Positions 34,563 through 43,212 of a stretch of DNA of 64,000 nt are shown here, in pieces. This DNA is from Thermoplasmata archaeon (GTDB lineage Archaea > Thermoplasmatota > Thermoplasmata > Lutacidiplasmatales > UBA184). The notes under the pieces were generated by a model. The model saw nothing but the letters and a program-made list of their open reading frames with translations, did not search any database and was not told the origin of the DNA. The stretch lies in NCBI GenBank assembly GCA_022750335.1, contig JAKIVX010000006.1, forward strand, positions 1-64,000, written 5' to 3'. Position 1 is the first letter of the stretch. Every line of letters starts with the position of its first letter. Both the position numbers and the translations under genes were made by a program.

Positions 34563-35186
34563 CTACTTTACAGAAACTCCCACGTTTCGAAGGAGACGTA
34601 GGTACTCGGACTTCTTGACCCAAGGCACCTCGAGATACTTTCGGAGGTACGTGTCGGGGATGCCCAGCCTGCGAGCCTCCGCCACCGAATAGGAATACGC
34701 CTCGACCTCCGTGGGGCGATCGACGTAGGAAACTTTGGGTCCAAGCCAGAGGGCCCGTCCCTGCCTCCGTTGGAGGATGTGCAGGAACTCGTGGATGATA
34801 TCGAGATAGACGTCCATCTGGGGGCTGTTCGCGAGGTGACTGCGCGCGACCACAATCACGTCTTCCCGACTCTCAACCATTCGGAAGCCTGCCGCCGCGA
34901 CCTCCGGGGGGGTCTTGATAGGCGCCACGTACATCCAGCCCGGCCCGTCCATTACGTGGGCCCACGTGTGCTGGGCGATGTTCAGAATCGCTTTGTCGTC
35001 CCCGGGATACTTACGGAACGGGACCGTGCGCTGCAGGCCCCTGAACACTTCTAGGAGGGGGAGGCGACCCGGCAGAGTATCCCTTGCTGGACGGAACTCC
35101 GTCGGGACCTCGTATTTTTCCTTCCGGCGACCGGCGGCCACGGTGGGAATTGTCAAACGCGTTCCACCCGATCTTGAACCGCTCAA
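34563..35186 (-). CDS. Orphan HExxH zinc-metallopeptidase-like protein
   Basis: A 207-residue soluble protein with IIHEFLHILQRRQG (His-Glu-x-x-His at about residues 131-135), a zinc-peptidase motif. A third ligand may be Glu in the following VDRPTEVEAYSYSVAEARRLG region, as in the SprT/ImmA-like or gluzincin folds. The N-terminal half has a FRKYPGDDKAILNIAQ stretch of unknown role. The start is uncertain: a TTG at 35186 or a GTG at 35141. No partner gene or signal peptide is visible. The substrate is unknown. Confidence 0.6.
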   Translation of the reverse strand: MSGSRSGGTRLTIPTVAAGRRKEKYEVPTEFRPARDTLPGRLPLLEVFRGLQRTVPFRKYPGDDKAILNIAQHTWAHVMDGPGWMYVAPIKTPPEVAAAGFRMVESREDVIVVARSHLANSPQMDVYLDIIHEFLHILQRRQGRALWLGPKVSYVDRPTEVEAYSYSVAEARRLGIPDTYLRKYLEVPWVKKSEYLRLLRNVGVSVK

Positions 35187-35427
35187 CGACTCTCCACTCC
35201 CGGTCCGCGCACTTCGAACCTAGTCGCAGTAGAACTAGCGGGCAGGATGAGGCTTGCCATGACTGCGACGTTGGGACCTGGGGCAATCACTCAAACATCG
35301 GATCGTCCGGCGGGGCGAGTAGGGTCGCTCGTGTGGGTGATTTCTGGACGGTGGCCATCCGCACTTAACGGGTCATCGCGCGTAATCCGACCCTCCGCGG
35401 AAAACGACACTGCGCCTCCTCAGTTCG

Positions 35428-35853
35428 TCACGGCCTAAGCGACAATCCGATCTGAATCGCCGCCCCCAGATCGTCACGGCTCGCCCAATGCTCTGTGAGC
35501 TGCCCGTTGAGGACCTTGAACATGTGGAGGTGTTGCACCTGGTAATCCCGTCCCGAGGGATTAACGTTCGTAAAGATTCCACTGTTGACTGGAATCACCG
35601 GCGCGCCGGCATGGACTCCTGAACAGGTCGTTCGGACCGCAACCCAGTCTCCCTCCGCGATCAGTTCGTGCAGAATGTGCCGTTCCTGGAGTGTTCGGAG
35701 ACTTTCATAAACCTTCGAGAGGCCCGCGTGGTCCACTTTCCTCCCATGGTTGAGCGCCTCTTTTGCCCACAGCGCCGTCGCGCCGTCGATGTTCCCCTCG
35801 TTTAGGTATTCGAACTGCCGGCGTACGACGTCTTTGTTCTCTTCGGCGCCCAC
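35428..35853 (-). CDS. SnoaL-like ester cyclase-type protein
   Basis: A 141-residue NTF2-fold protein with a helical N-terminus (ENKDVVRRQFEYLNEGNIDG), then HELIAEGDWVAVRTTCSGVH and YQVQHLHMFKVLNGQLTEHWASRDD, the SnoaL pattern. Such proteins include polyketide cyclases, but most members have unknown substrates. The GTG start at 35853 is used. Single-gene unit. Confidence 0.85.
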   Translation of the reverse strand: MGAEENKDVVRRQFEYLNEGNIDGATALWAKEALNHGRKVDHAGLSKVYESLRTLQERHILHELIAEGDWVAVRTTCSGVHAGAPVIPVNSGIFTNVNPSGRDYQVQHLHMFKVLNGQLTEHWASRDDLGAAIQIGLSLRP

Positions 35854-36015
35854 ATGATCACCGAGACTAGAGGTCCTGAAGAGCCTTGGGTCGACCTAAG
35901 GGCCACTCCTCGGAGCTCCGTGCGGTCCCCACTGCACTGACGATAACAAGCGGTGATTTTGGACGATCGTGCGATGGTCGGCCACCTCTTGACCCGGAAG
36001 TGGCGATAGAGATGT

Positions 36016-36023
36016 CATTATAG
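36016..36023 (+). promoter_or_regulatory. TATA box for the toxin-antitoxin operon
   Basis: CATTATAG lies about 25 bases upstream of 36045. This would place the transcription start inside the adjacent inverted repeat and 10 bases before the antitoxin ATG. Confidence 0.5.
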
Positions 36024-36029
36024 ACACGT

Positions 36030-36046
36030 CCCATAATCACTATGGG
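36030..36046. promoter_or_regulatory. Palindromic operator before the antitoxin gene
   Basis: CCCATA and TATGGG are a perfect 6-base inverted repeat with a 5-base centre (ATCAC). It ends 8 bases before the antitoxin start and overlaps the expected transcription start. This fits autorepression by the antitoxin or the toxin-antitoxin complex, as is usual for such operons. Confidence 0.55.
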
Positions 36047-36054
36047 CTGATTCC

Positions 36055-36267
36055 ATGAGCGCAACCAGTATTTCGGTTTCGCAGGAAACTCGGAAACTCT
36101 TGGAGTCTCTGAAGACGGGGGGCGAGACCTACGACGACGTGATCCGCGGACTCATTGTCTCACAGCCGAACCGACTTACAATGGCCGAGCTCTCTCGCAG
36201 AATTCGAACAGGGCAGCGGCATCCGATCGAAGATTTGATTGCAAAGAGCCGGCGTCAGGACTACTGA
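36055..36267 (+). CDS. Antitoxin-like protein (VapB/RHH or DUF7557 type)
   Basis: The 70-residue protein starts ATSISVSQETRKLLESLK, then GGETYDDVIRGLI, the strand-helix-helix of a ribbon-helix-helix or VapB-type antitoxin common in archaea. The C-terminal part, with MAELSRRIRTGQRHPIED, could bind the toxin. A palindrome upstream and a toxin-like gene 7 bases downstream support the call. It would repress its own operon and neutralise the toxin. Confidence 0.75.
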   Translation: MSATSISVSQETRKLLESLKTGGETYDDVIRGLIVSQPNRLTMAELSRRIRTGQRHPIEDLIAKSRRQDY

Positions 36268-36274
36268 GAGGGCC

Positions 36275-36607
36275 GTGCCCTTCCGGATTGAGTCTATCGA
36301 TGATGCCGACGGAGAATTCCTCGGCCTTCCGCCGCCCGTCCGGGAGGTCTTCATTTCGGCATTCCGTGAGCTCGCGGTCGCCGAGAAACCAGTTCTGAAA
36401 GGACCAGGGTGGTACACCGAAGAGCTGCGCCAGAATCAGAGGATCGCCCCCGAGGGCCTGTTCTCGCTGCATGTTGGGGAGCTTTGGCGCGGGGCGTTCT
36501 ATCGGGATGGAGACTGCCTAGTATTCCTCGGCTTCGGTTACCGAATTCCAGAATTCTACGCTAAGCTCGCGCGTCTGCGCAAGGCAGTGGGGAATTCCCC
36601 GGAGTGA
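36275..36607 (+). CDS. RelE/ParE-like toxin
   Basis: A 110-residue protein with LWRGAFYRDGDCLVFLGFGY followed by RIPEFYAKLARLRKAVG, the RelE/HigB-type core in which WR-x-x-Y and the hydrophobic strand lead to a basic helix. Toxins of this type cleave mRNA on the ribosome or inhibit gyrase; which applies is not clear. The GTG at 36275 is 7 bases after the antitoxin stop. A TTG at 36239 would overlap the antitoxin. Its stop overlaps the start of a third small gene. Confidence 0.7.
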   Translation: MPFRIESIDDADGEFLGLPPPVREVFISAFRELAVAEKPVLKGPGWYTEELRQNQRIAPEGLFSLHVGELWRGAFYRDGDCLVFLGFGYRIPEFYAKLARLRKAVGNSPE

Positions 36608-36795
36608 TTGTTCCTTTCCTGAGGGACGGTTGGAGTCTCGTTTGCACCCGCCCTTCGGACGGTGCGTTCCAACCTCTTGTCAATGGCCCTCAAGGCACGT
36701 TCATCTCCTTCCCCATTCAGGAGTTCCGAGTGTCCACTACGGAGAAAATCAGCGTCGGAAAGCCGGCGATCGGACGGCCTCGGAACGGACGTTGA
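36604..36795 (+). CDS. Small third gene coupled to the toxin
   Basis: A 63-residue open frame starts at a GTG that overlaps the toxin stop as GTGA, the usual sign of translational coupling. The protein has WSLVCTRPSDGAFQPLVNGP and IQEFRVSTTEKISVGKPAIG, plausible composition for a small beta-rich protein. I do not recognise it. It may be a third component of the toxin-antitoxin operon or a chance frame. Confidence 0.4.
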   Translation: MIVPFLRDGWSLVCTRPSDGAFQPLVNGPQGTFISFPIQEFRVSTTEKISVGKPAIGRPRNGR

Positions 36796-37053
36796 CCGGG
36801 ACGACTCTTGGTGCAGGCGAACTGTGTGTCCGAGGTTACGATCTCAGGAAATCCCAAGATGGCTTGGTGGTCCGGAAGGATCCCCTGGAAAATCATCGAC
36901 CAGATTCGGTGACCGCGAAGGGTTCCAGACTGCGTACGCCGACGAAGGGGAATACTCGACCCGGGGAGATGTTAGAGACCGTCGGGCACCGCACCCATCT
37001 CCAAATCGAAAAGATTACTTGGGTTCGGTTGTGTCCGCCCACAGGGTGATCGA

Positions 37054-37890
37054 ATGCCTTGGAAGTACTCTGAGGAGTATTACCGAGAGTACACTCGTTC
37101 CACGTGGAACGAGAGTGCGGGGGACTATTCGGCGCTCATGCGCCGGTTCGAAGGGGTACGCACCGACCTGGTCGGACTCCTCTTCCCGCTCCCGGGCGAG
37201 CGGGTCCTCGACCTCGGCACCGGACCGGGCGAGCCCGCCCTGACCGTCGCTGAAAAGGTGGGACCGACCGGTCGAGTGACCGGGGTGGACCTATCGGAAA
37301 ACATGATCGCACTGGCGGCTCAATCTGCTCGCCAACGGAATATCGGAAACGCCGATTTCCGGACGATGGACTGCGCTTCCCTCGACTTTCCCGATGCGTC
37401 GTTCGACGGAGCGTTAAGTAGCTTCGGATTTCAAATCTTCACGGACCCGGAGAGTGCGGCAAAAGAAACCCACCGCGTTCTGCGACCCAACGGGCGTATC
37501 GCCGTGTGTGTTTGGAGCACGGGCAACAAAACCCCCTTCCTCGACGTGATCATCGGACCGATGTTGGAGGGCGCCGAACCGGATGAGACCGGCTATCTGC
37601 CCACTCCGTACGAAACGGGTGGGCCGGGAGAGATGGTCACTTTCCTAGAGTCGGCCGGATTCCATGAGGCCCATGAGGAACGCCGCACCTACGCGATGTC
37701 GTTTCGAGACCCCGACGAATACCTGAAAACCCTACTCAAGGGAACGCCCATCGGCCACTCGCTGTCCGAGGAATCGGAAGCGGTGCAAGCTGAAATCCTA
37801 ACAAGAACTCGAGCAAATCTCGCACCATGGACCACCTCCGGGGGGATCAGTATCCCTGCCGAAGTGGTGTTCGTTCGCGCACGGGCATGA
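37054..37890 (+). CDS. UbiE/methyltransferase-11-like protein
   Basis: A 278-residue protein with motif I VLDLGTGPGEPALTVAEKVG, VTGVDLSENMIALAAQSAR, FRTMDCASLDFPDASFDGAL and an RPNGRIAVCVW segment. The layout matches the UbiE/CobH-type methyltransferases. The substrate is unknown. The ATG starts close to the conserved YYREYTRSTWNES helix. Single-gene unit. Confidence 0.87.
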   Translation: MPWKYSEEYYREYTRSTWNESAGDYSALMRRFEGVRTDLVGLLFPLPGERVLDLGTGPGEPALTVAEKVGPTGRVTGVDLSENMIALAAQSARQRNIGNADFRTMDCASLDFPDASFDGALSSFGFQIFTDPESAAKETHRVLRPNGRIAVCVWSTGNKTPFLDVIIGPMLEGAEPDETGYLPTPYETGGPGEMVTFLESAGFHEAHEERRTYAMSFRDPDEYLKTLLKGTPIGHSLSEESEAVQAEILTRTRANLAPWTTSGGISIPAEVVFVRARA

Positions 37891-38103
37891 CCTTCGGAAG
37901 CTTTGGATGAACGGGCCGCCCTGGCGTGAGGTACAGGCGAAGGGGGGTCCGGGGGTTCTCCGAGTGGAGGGGCTGTATCCCTCGCGCGTCCCACGGCGTT
38001 TTCCCTCAAATCCAACGTCAACCGGCCCCGCGTTGGATGAAAACTAGTCGGCCGGAGAAACGCGCTTCGCCCTCCCCGCCGAGAACGGTTCGAGTAGTGC
38101 CGA

Positions 38104-38841
38104 TCAAGTCTTAGCCGGCGTGGGATGGTCGAAGTGGATGTAGGCGACTATGACGGTCGCCAACACGGTCGTGGCGACGACGAACGGAGGGACGACGCGG
38201 ACAGTGATCATGAGGAACGCGCCGATCGCTGCACCCGAGAACAGGGCGAATATGGCCCAAATCGCCCTCCGCTGAGTGGACCCGGAAATCCCCAAGGCCG
38301 GGAGGTCGACCATGAAACCGGTCAGCGCCGTGGTGACCACGGTTGTGGTCAGGCCTGGTACAGCCAGGTGCCGCGCGGCCGCGTTCTGCATTCCCATTCC
38401 GAACGAACTCAGGCCGATGAGTACGTAGAGGGCGCCCCCTCCCGGTTCTCCCCCCACGGCGACCCAAACGACCGCGAAGGCAACCATGAAGACAGCCTCT
38501 CCCAGTATGACCCGGGTCGCCCTGCGAGGCCACGTTCCAGTCGGTCGGGGTCCTGCGAAAACTCTCCCCGCGATGAGTGCCCCGATGCAGAAACCGAGGA
38601 GGGCGCCCCCAGAATGGAGGGCCGTGGGCAGGTTGCGTTCCCCGACGGCCAGAGCGAGGAAGACGATATTGCCCGTCATGTTGGCGGTAAAGATCTGCCC
38701 GAGACCGAGGTAGCTGACGGCATCCACCATCCCGGCGGCAAAAGTGAGCCCGATCAGAAGCGTCTCTCGACGGCGTTCGCCGGGGTCCCGAGAAGGGGAC
38801 ACGGGAGGTGCTGGCCGTGGTTCCCCTTCGGTTCCACCCAT
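38104..38841 (-). CDS. DUF1275 (YoaK)-family membrane protein
   Basis: The 245-residue membrane protein has about six hydrophobic segments, with LLIGLTFAAGMVDAVSYLGL, IFTANMTGNIVFLALAVGE and GMGMQNAAARHLAVPGLTTT, typical of DUF1275/YoaK. Function is not established; it is thought to be a transporter. The ATG at 38841 is preferred to an upstream ATG in an unlikely sequence. It is divergent from the GNAT gene with a 196-base gap. Confidence 0.88.
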   Translation of the reverse strand: MGGTEGEPRPAPPVSPSRDPGERRRETLLIGLTFAAGMVDAVSYLGLGQIFTANMTGNIVFLALAVGERNLPTALHSGGALLGFCIGALIAGRVFAGPRPTGTWPRRATRVILGEAVFMVAFAVVWVAVGGEPGGGALYVLIGLSSFGMGMQNAAARHLAVPGLTTTVVTTALTGFMVDLPALGISGSTQRRAIWAIFALFSGAAIGAFLMITVRVVPPFVVATTVLATVIVAYIHFDHPTPAKT

Positions 38842-39037
38842 CTCCGCCCGCCACCACAGGCTCCAACCCTCATCAACATCGCGACTGCCGGACGACGCTT
38901 TGCTTCGAACCGGCAAAGAAACAGTTCAGATGGGAGTGAATGGACGTTGCCGGACAGGAGCGGCCCTGGGACGACCCAAGCCTTCATCGAATCGGGTGAC
39001 TTGGGAGACGACAGAGAATCCGCGGAAAGGGTGGGCG

Positions 39038-39637
39038 ATGCGACATTCCGAGCGATCCGATCCGGACAGCTATGGCGACACGGTACTTCGAAGGGTGCAC
39101 TGGACGGAGGAGCTGGGGACTGTTCGCCAGCTTTTCCAAGATTATCGGGATTGGCTCGCGGACCACCGCGAGACGGCCGCCTCTTCCGAATCGGTCGTGC
39201 CGGTCGGACTCGCCCGTCTCGACCAGCAGATCGCGGAGCTCCCGGGAGTCTATGGGCCACCTCGCGGAGCGATCATCCTCGCCTTCAAGGGGGACGCGCT
39301 GGTGGCGTGCGGCGCGCTGCGCGAGCTGGATCCGAAGATTGGAGAGATCAAGCGTATCTATGTCCGGGCCGATCACCGAGGGAGCGGGTTCGGGCCGCGC
39401 CTCACCCGCGCCCTCCTTGACCGAGCACGTGCGCTGAGGTACGAGCGAGTCCGCGTCGATACGCTGCCGACGATGGCCGCGGCGATCGAGTTCTACCAAG
39501 CGATGGGGTTCAAGCCCATACCCCCCTACTGGCCCCACCCGGTTCCGGGGGCTCTCTTTTTCGAGTACCAGGTCGCTAGATTGGGGGCGGCACGATCAAA
39601 ATCTCGAGCTCCAACGCCGAAGCGGACCGGAAAGTAA
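39038..39637 (+). CDS. GNAT-family acetyltransferase
   Basis: A 199-residue N-acetyltransferase. The acetyl-CoA-binding R/Q-x-x-G-x-G/A is RADHRGSGFGPRLTRALLDR near residue 120, preceded by GEIKRIYV, and followed by VDTLPTMAAAIEFYQAMGF, the usual GNAT end. The acceptor is not known. The ATG at 39038 is preceded by a purine-rich stretch. The longer upstream frame is rejected as poor composition. Confidence 0.9.
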   Translation: MRHSERSDPDSYGDTVLRRVHWTEELGTVRQLFQDYRDWLADHRETAASSESVVPVGLARLDQQIAELPGVYGPPRGAIILAFKGDALVACGALRELDPKIGEIKRIYVRADHRGSGFGPRLTRALLDRARALRYERVRVDTLPTMAAAIEFYQAMGFKPIPPYWPHPVPGALFFEYQVARLGAARSKSRAPTPKRTGK

Positions 39638-39739
39638 CTACGCCCTAGAATGTGCGGGATGCGTCGCCAAGCTCCCCGGACATCCTGACCCGAGATCCAT
39701 TTGGAACCCCCTCGACTCGGCGGTCCGGGGAGCGCCCGC

Positions 39740-40273
39740 TCACTCCAGGTCCAGCTCGGCCTCACGACGAAGCAGCGAAGCGGATTCTTCGCGGTTCGCC
39801 TCTTCGATATTTGCCTCCGCGCCCAGTTTCTTTCGATCAATCTGCTGGACGAGTCCGAAGAGCCACTCGAACTCGTGCATGATCAGCGGGTCTTTGAGCG
39901 CCGTGCGCGCCCGCCCGATCACATCGACTGGGTTGCGAAGCGCCGTGTAGTACCCGCTGATCCACGTGCCGAACGCTTCCCACACCAGCTCGCGGTTCAG
40001 GACGCGCGTATGAGTGAGAGAGCCGATCAGCTCGAAGAACGCCCCTACCTCGAGATTGGTGACATCTTCGTGCCGCCCAGCGAGGAGTCGTTGCGCCAAC
40101 AACTTGCGGCGCCGTCGGTACGCGGGAGAGTCGAACCGCTCACGAAGCGTCAGCACAGCGTTGGCGCTGTTTAGATGCTGGGTGACTCGAGTTTGCCACC
40201 AGAGCAACACGACCGTACCGATAGCCACGGCCCAGGCGGCTGCGGCGGTGATGGTGGTGATGTCAATCCCCAT
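39740..40273 (-). CDS. DUF4760-like membrane-anchored protein
   Basis: A 177-residue protein with one N-terminal membrane segment (AAAAWAVAIGTVVLLWW), followed by NSANAVLTLRERFDSPAYRRR, LEVGAFFELIGSLTHTRVLN and VWEAFGTWISGYYTAL. This looks like DUF4760, a family of unknown function with a helical soluble domain. A second ATG 21 bases upstream is possible. Single-gene unit. Confidence 0.6.
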   Translation of the reverse strand: MGIDITTITAAAAWAVAIGTVVLLWWQTRVTQHLNSANAVLTLRERFDSPAYRRRRKLLAQRLLAGRHEDVTNLEVGAFFELIGSLTHTRVLNRELVWEAFGTWISGYYTALRNPVDVIGRARTALKDPLIMHEFEWLFGLVQQIDRKKLGAEANIEEANREESASLLRREAELDLE

Positions 40274-40492
40274 GGAGCCCGGGGAGAATTGCACTCGTCT
40301 CGGGCTATAACTCGTCGGACCGGTGACGAAGCGGGGAGAGGGGATGGAATGGCCAACATTTGTTGAGGGCAGCGTATCCTCGGGTTGCGCGTCGATGGTC
40401 TACCCTTCTCTTTGTCGTCCTGGAACGAGTGGTGGAAGGTGGAGCACACCCATTCTTAGTGAGGGCAACTCTAGCCCGATGTCGAAGGACCC

Positions 40493-40870
40493 ATGAATTT
40501 GAATCAAGTGACGGTTCCAAGTGCAGACGTGGCGGCATCGGTCGAGTTCTACCGGCGGTTAGGGCTGAGGCAGATCGTCGAGACCTCTAAGGACTACGCT
40601 CGATTCGAGTGCCCTGACGGAGATTCGACCTTCTCGGTCCATAGGGTGGACCGAGTTCGCGAAGGGTCAGGGGCCGTGGTGTACTTCGAGTGCGAAGAAC
40701 TGGACCAGACGGTTCGAGACTTGAAAACCCGTGGGATTCTGTTTGACTCAGACCCAGAAGACCAACGTTGGTTGTGGCGAGAGGCTCGACTTCACGACCC
40801 AGATGGAAACATCCTCTGCCTGTATCACGCCGGGTCGAACCGGCGTCATCCTCCGTGGCGGATACCCTGA
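40493..40870 (+). CDS. VOC-fold protein (glyoxalase type)
   Basis: A 125-residue single VOC domain: NQVTVPSADVAASVEFYRRLG at the start and RLHDPDGNILCLYHAG at the end, with DQTVRDLKTRGILFDSDPED between. It is of the size of a domain that dimerises to form a barrel. Reaction or ligand is not predictable. Single-gene unit. Confidence 0.85.
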   Translation: MNLNQVTVPSADVAASVEFYRRLGLRQIVETSKDYARFECPDGDSTFSVHRVDRVREGSGAVVYFECEELDQTVRDLKTRGILFDSDPEDQRWLWREARLHDPDGNILCLYHAGSNRRHPPWRIP

Positions 40871-41353
40871 GACACCGGGCTCTCCCGATCATTTCTGTTG
40901 GGCCTGATTTTTTCGTGGACGTTCCGTTCCTGTGTGGGAATCCTCCCTCCTACGACGGGCGCGAAGACCTTGCAGGCTCCCGAGTGTCCCGGTTGAACTT
41001 CGGCGTCCATGAGGACCGGTAGGTCGTTCCGCCGGCGCGTACGACGGTTCCATCCGGACGCCTCAACCTCGGTCTCGCTGGGAGAGTTGAGAGTTCTGGA
41101 CCGGCCCTCAGAAGGACCGCCAGTAACGCTCAGACGGCAGCGCTCACTCAGGCGGTCAGGGGTTCGCCGGGAGGCGACTCTGAAACGGGCCCCAGGACGG
41201 CCGCGCCTCGTACGGAACCACGGTTTGGGTACGGTGGAGGAGACCCGCCTCGTCGAGAGAAGTTGCATGCCAGCCAGCACCCAACTCCCACTGGAAAGCG
41301 GCACATCTGGAACTTGCGTCCGCCATGATTCTGAGGGCATGCCCCGGGTGGTC
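40871..41353. other. Intergenic, no gene seen
   Basis: About 483 bases without a convincing gene. Long open frames exist on both strands but are Arg/Pro/Ser-rich and unlike real coding sequence. No repeat, hairpin or TATA box stands out. Confidence 0.5.
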
Positions 41354-41752
41354 CTAAGGGAGTCCAACTGCGACGACCGGTCCCCAGGCGGTCCCACTGA
41401 TCTGGACCGTTACAGGACCCGCCGAGTACACGACCGCGGTGTACGGCGCGTCCGAGGCGTAGAACGAGAAGGTTCCAAACCCGACGCTGTTGTTGAAAGC
41501 GACCGTGCCGTCGGCGCTTACGATCACCAAGATCACCACGCCGGCCCCTGAGGTCGACCAGCTTCCCGAAAGCCAGAGACAATCGATGGAGCTGAGCTGG
41601 CCTCGCGATGGGTCGAGCCCGTTGCTCACGATCGTCCGGTTGAACGGCAACGGGACCGGAAGCATTAGGAAAAGGAGAACGACGATCAGAATCACCACAA
41701 GTACCTTCACGTAGGGTCGTTTGGCCTTGTACCGAAGAGGAGTTCTCGGCAT
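41354..41752 (-). CDS. Single-pass membrane-anchored surface protein
   Basis: A 132-residue protein with a basic N-terminus, one hydrophobic segment (VLVVILIVVLLFLMLPVPLP at about 18-37) and an extracellular-type beta-rich Gly/Ser/Thr tail (CLWLSGSWSTSGAGVVILVI). The type resembles short archaeal surface proteins. I do not recognise it further. A GTG two codons upstream is an alternative start. Confidence 0.55.
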   Translation of the reverse strand: MPRTPLRYKAKRPYVKVLVVILIVVLLFLMLPVPLPFNRTIVSNGLDPSRGQLSSIDCLWLSGSWSTSGAGVVILVIVSADGTVAFNNSVGFGTFSFYASDAPYTAVVYSAGPVTVQISGTAWGPVVAVGLP

Positions 41753-42026
41753 GATCACCCCGCTCGTCCGCCCATTGACCCGGGGTCACCTAGAGGCTGA
41801 GATTCCGGACCGGCCCGAAGGCGCCGTTCCGTTCCACGAGCGCCGATCGCCCATGGCGTACCATCGACCCTCGAACTAGATAGTCGTTCGGTTCCTTGGC
41901 AGTCCCGGCCTCGAATTCACTGCCAACTCGATCCTTGGTGGAGGGTTTACGTGCTGTCCCTCTCAACGGCTTCTAAGCGGAACGTAACTCTCTGAAGGGG
42001 CGAATGGATTCGACCGCGGCACCGAA

Positions 42027-42524
42027 CTAGCCGCGCTTCGGGGGACCACGGGTCATCATTTGTGCGTAGAATTCCTTCGCCCGGTTCTCGAGCTCGGCCG
42101 GAGGCACGTCCTCGACGTGGGAGGCGATGGACCACTCGTGACCGAACGGGTCACGTACCCGGGCGTGGCGGTCTCCCCAGAACATGTCCATCGGGGCCGA
42201 GAGTGACTTTGCACCCGCGGCCGTCGCAGTACTATACATCGCGTCCACATCGGGAACATAGAGCCAGATGCCTCCGGGACTACCGTCGAAATGCTTGGGC
42301 GAACGGGACCCCATCTCGGGGATCTCGTCCGCCAGCATGAACACCGAATCGCCGATCTGAAATTCCGCGTGAATGATCTTGCCTCCCGGCCCAGCGGATC
42401 GCATCCGTTCCTTGGCGCCGAACGCTTTCGCGTAGAACTCGAGCGCCTTGGCGGCATCCTCTACGATCAGCGCGGGGGTCGCCGTGTGGTATCCGTCGGG
42501 GACGGATTTCACGTGGTGGGTCAT
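42027..42524 (-). CDS. PhnB-like VOC-fold protein
   Basis: A 165-residue PhnB/glyoxalase protein with TPALIVEDAAKALEFYAKAF, GKIIHAEFQIGDSVFMLADE, MYSTATAAGAKSLSAPMDMF and the end RVRDPFGHEWSIASHVED. This is the common PhnB-like family; the reaction is not known. Single-gene unit. Confidence 0.9.
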   Translation of the reverse strand: MTHHVKSVPDGYHTATPALIVEDAAKALEFYAKAFGAKERMRSAGPGGKIIHAEFQIGDSVFMLADEIPEMGSRSPKHFDGSPGGIWLYVPDVDAMYSTATAAGAKSLSAPMDMFWGDRHARVRDPFGHEWSIASHVEDVPPAELENRAKEFYAQMMTRGPPKRG

Positions 42525-42659
42525 GGCGGGGAATCCATGCCAAGAGGAGTATCAAGGTTTCTGCCAGGTCATCGAGCGAATCCCGAGGATCGCCACTTCG
42601 GGTTGAAATCGGTAATTGCCTCTCAGACCCAGGAGCGCCGGGGCCTCGCCTCGATCGTG

Positions 42660-42917
42660 TTACGGCGTCCGGGCAATTGGGCTTGTTAGCTGAGCGGGGA
42701 GATGGACACTGGTCGGGTCAGCTGGGCCGTCTACGGACCGACCCGGCTGCAGTTCGTCCAGCTTTTCCCGGATGGTGTCGACCCGGCCCGTGATGATTCG
42801 GCCCTCGACACAGAGATGCATCCTCGCGATTAGGCACTCCGGGCACACCTCGATGTGAATGTCCCAATCGTCAACGGCAGACTGGAGCAGCAATTTCAGT
42901 CTCTCGCTCGTCGCCAT
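42660..42917 (-). CDS. Small CxxC-containing protein
   Basis: An 85-residue protein with a helical N-terminus and HIEVCPECLIARMHLC, a Cys-x-x-Cys and a further Cys that could hold a zinc or form a redox pair. I do not recognise the family. The ATG at 42917 is preferred to one 24 bases upstream. It lies 102 bases upstream of the PhnB-like gene on the same strand. Confidence 0.5.
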   Translation of the reverse strand: MATSERLKLLLQSAVDDWDIHIEVCPECLIARMHLCVEGRIITGRVDTIREKLDELQPGRSVDGPADPTSVHLPAQLTSPIARTP

Positions 42918-43212
42918 CGTTTCGCTCTCGAGGGAGCTCACCGGAATGAGAAGGGCCGGTCCGGAACTAAAAAGCGCGTGGAGAACGTTCCGGAATTCTG
43001 CTTCACGTTAGGAGTAAATACTCCGAAAGTGGCCGCGCTCGGCGTGCGTTGGGACTGAGGCCGCGGCTGGGGTCGGGTTGGGAGAGGCCGGAGACTAGGC
43101 ACCCAGCCATGGGCCGCTCAAGTCCCCCCTACGGAGTCGACCACCGCGCGACGCGGTCGAGGGCCAACATAATCTGGGGCCTCGCGTCCACCCGTCGCCC
43201 GGGGGCTGCAGA

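Noticed and set aside
36630-37049. 139-codon frame after the toxin operon
   Set aside because: Composition is unlike real genes and it overlaps the better coupled frame at 36604-36795.
41009-41551. 180-codon plus-strand frame in the 40.9-41.4 kb gap
   Set aside because: Arg/Ser/Pro-rich, overlaps the surface protein gene on the other strand, no plausible fold.
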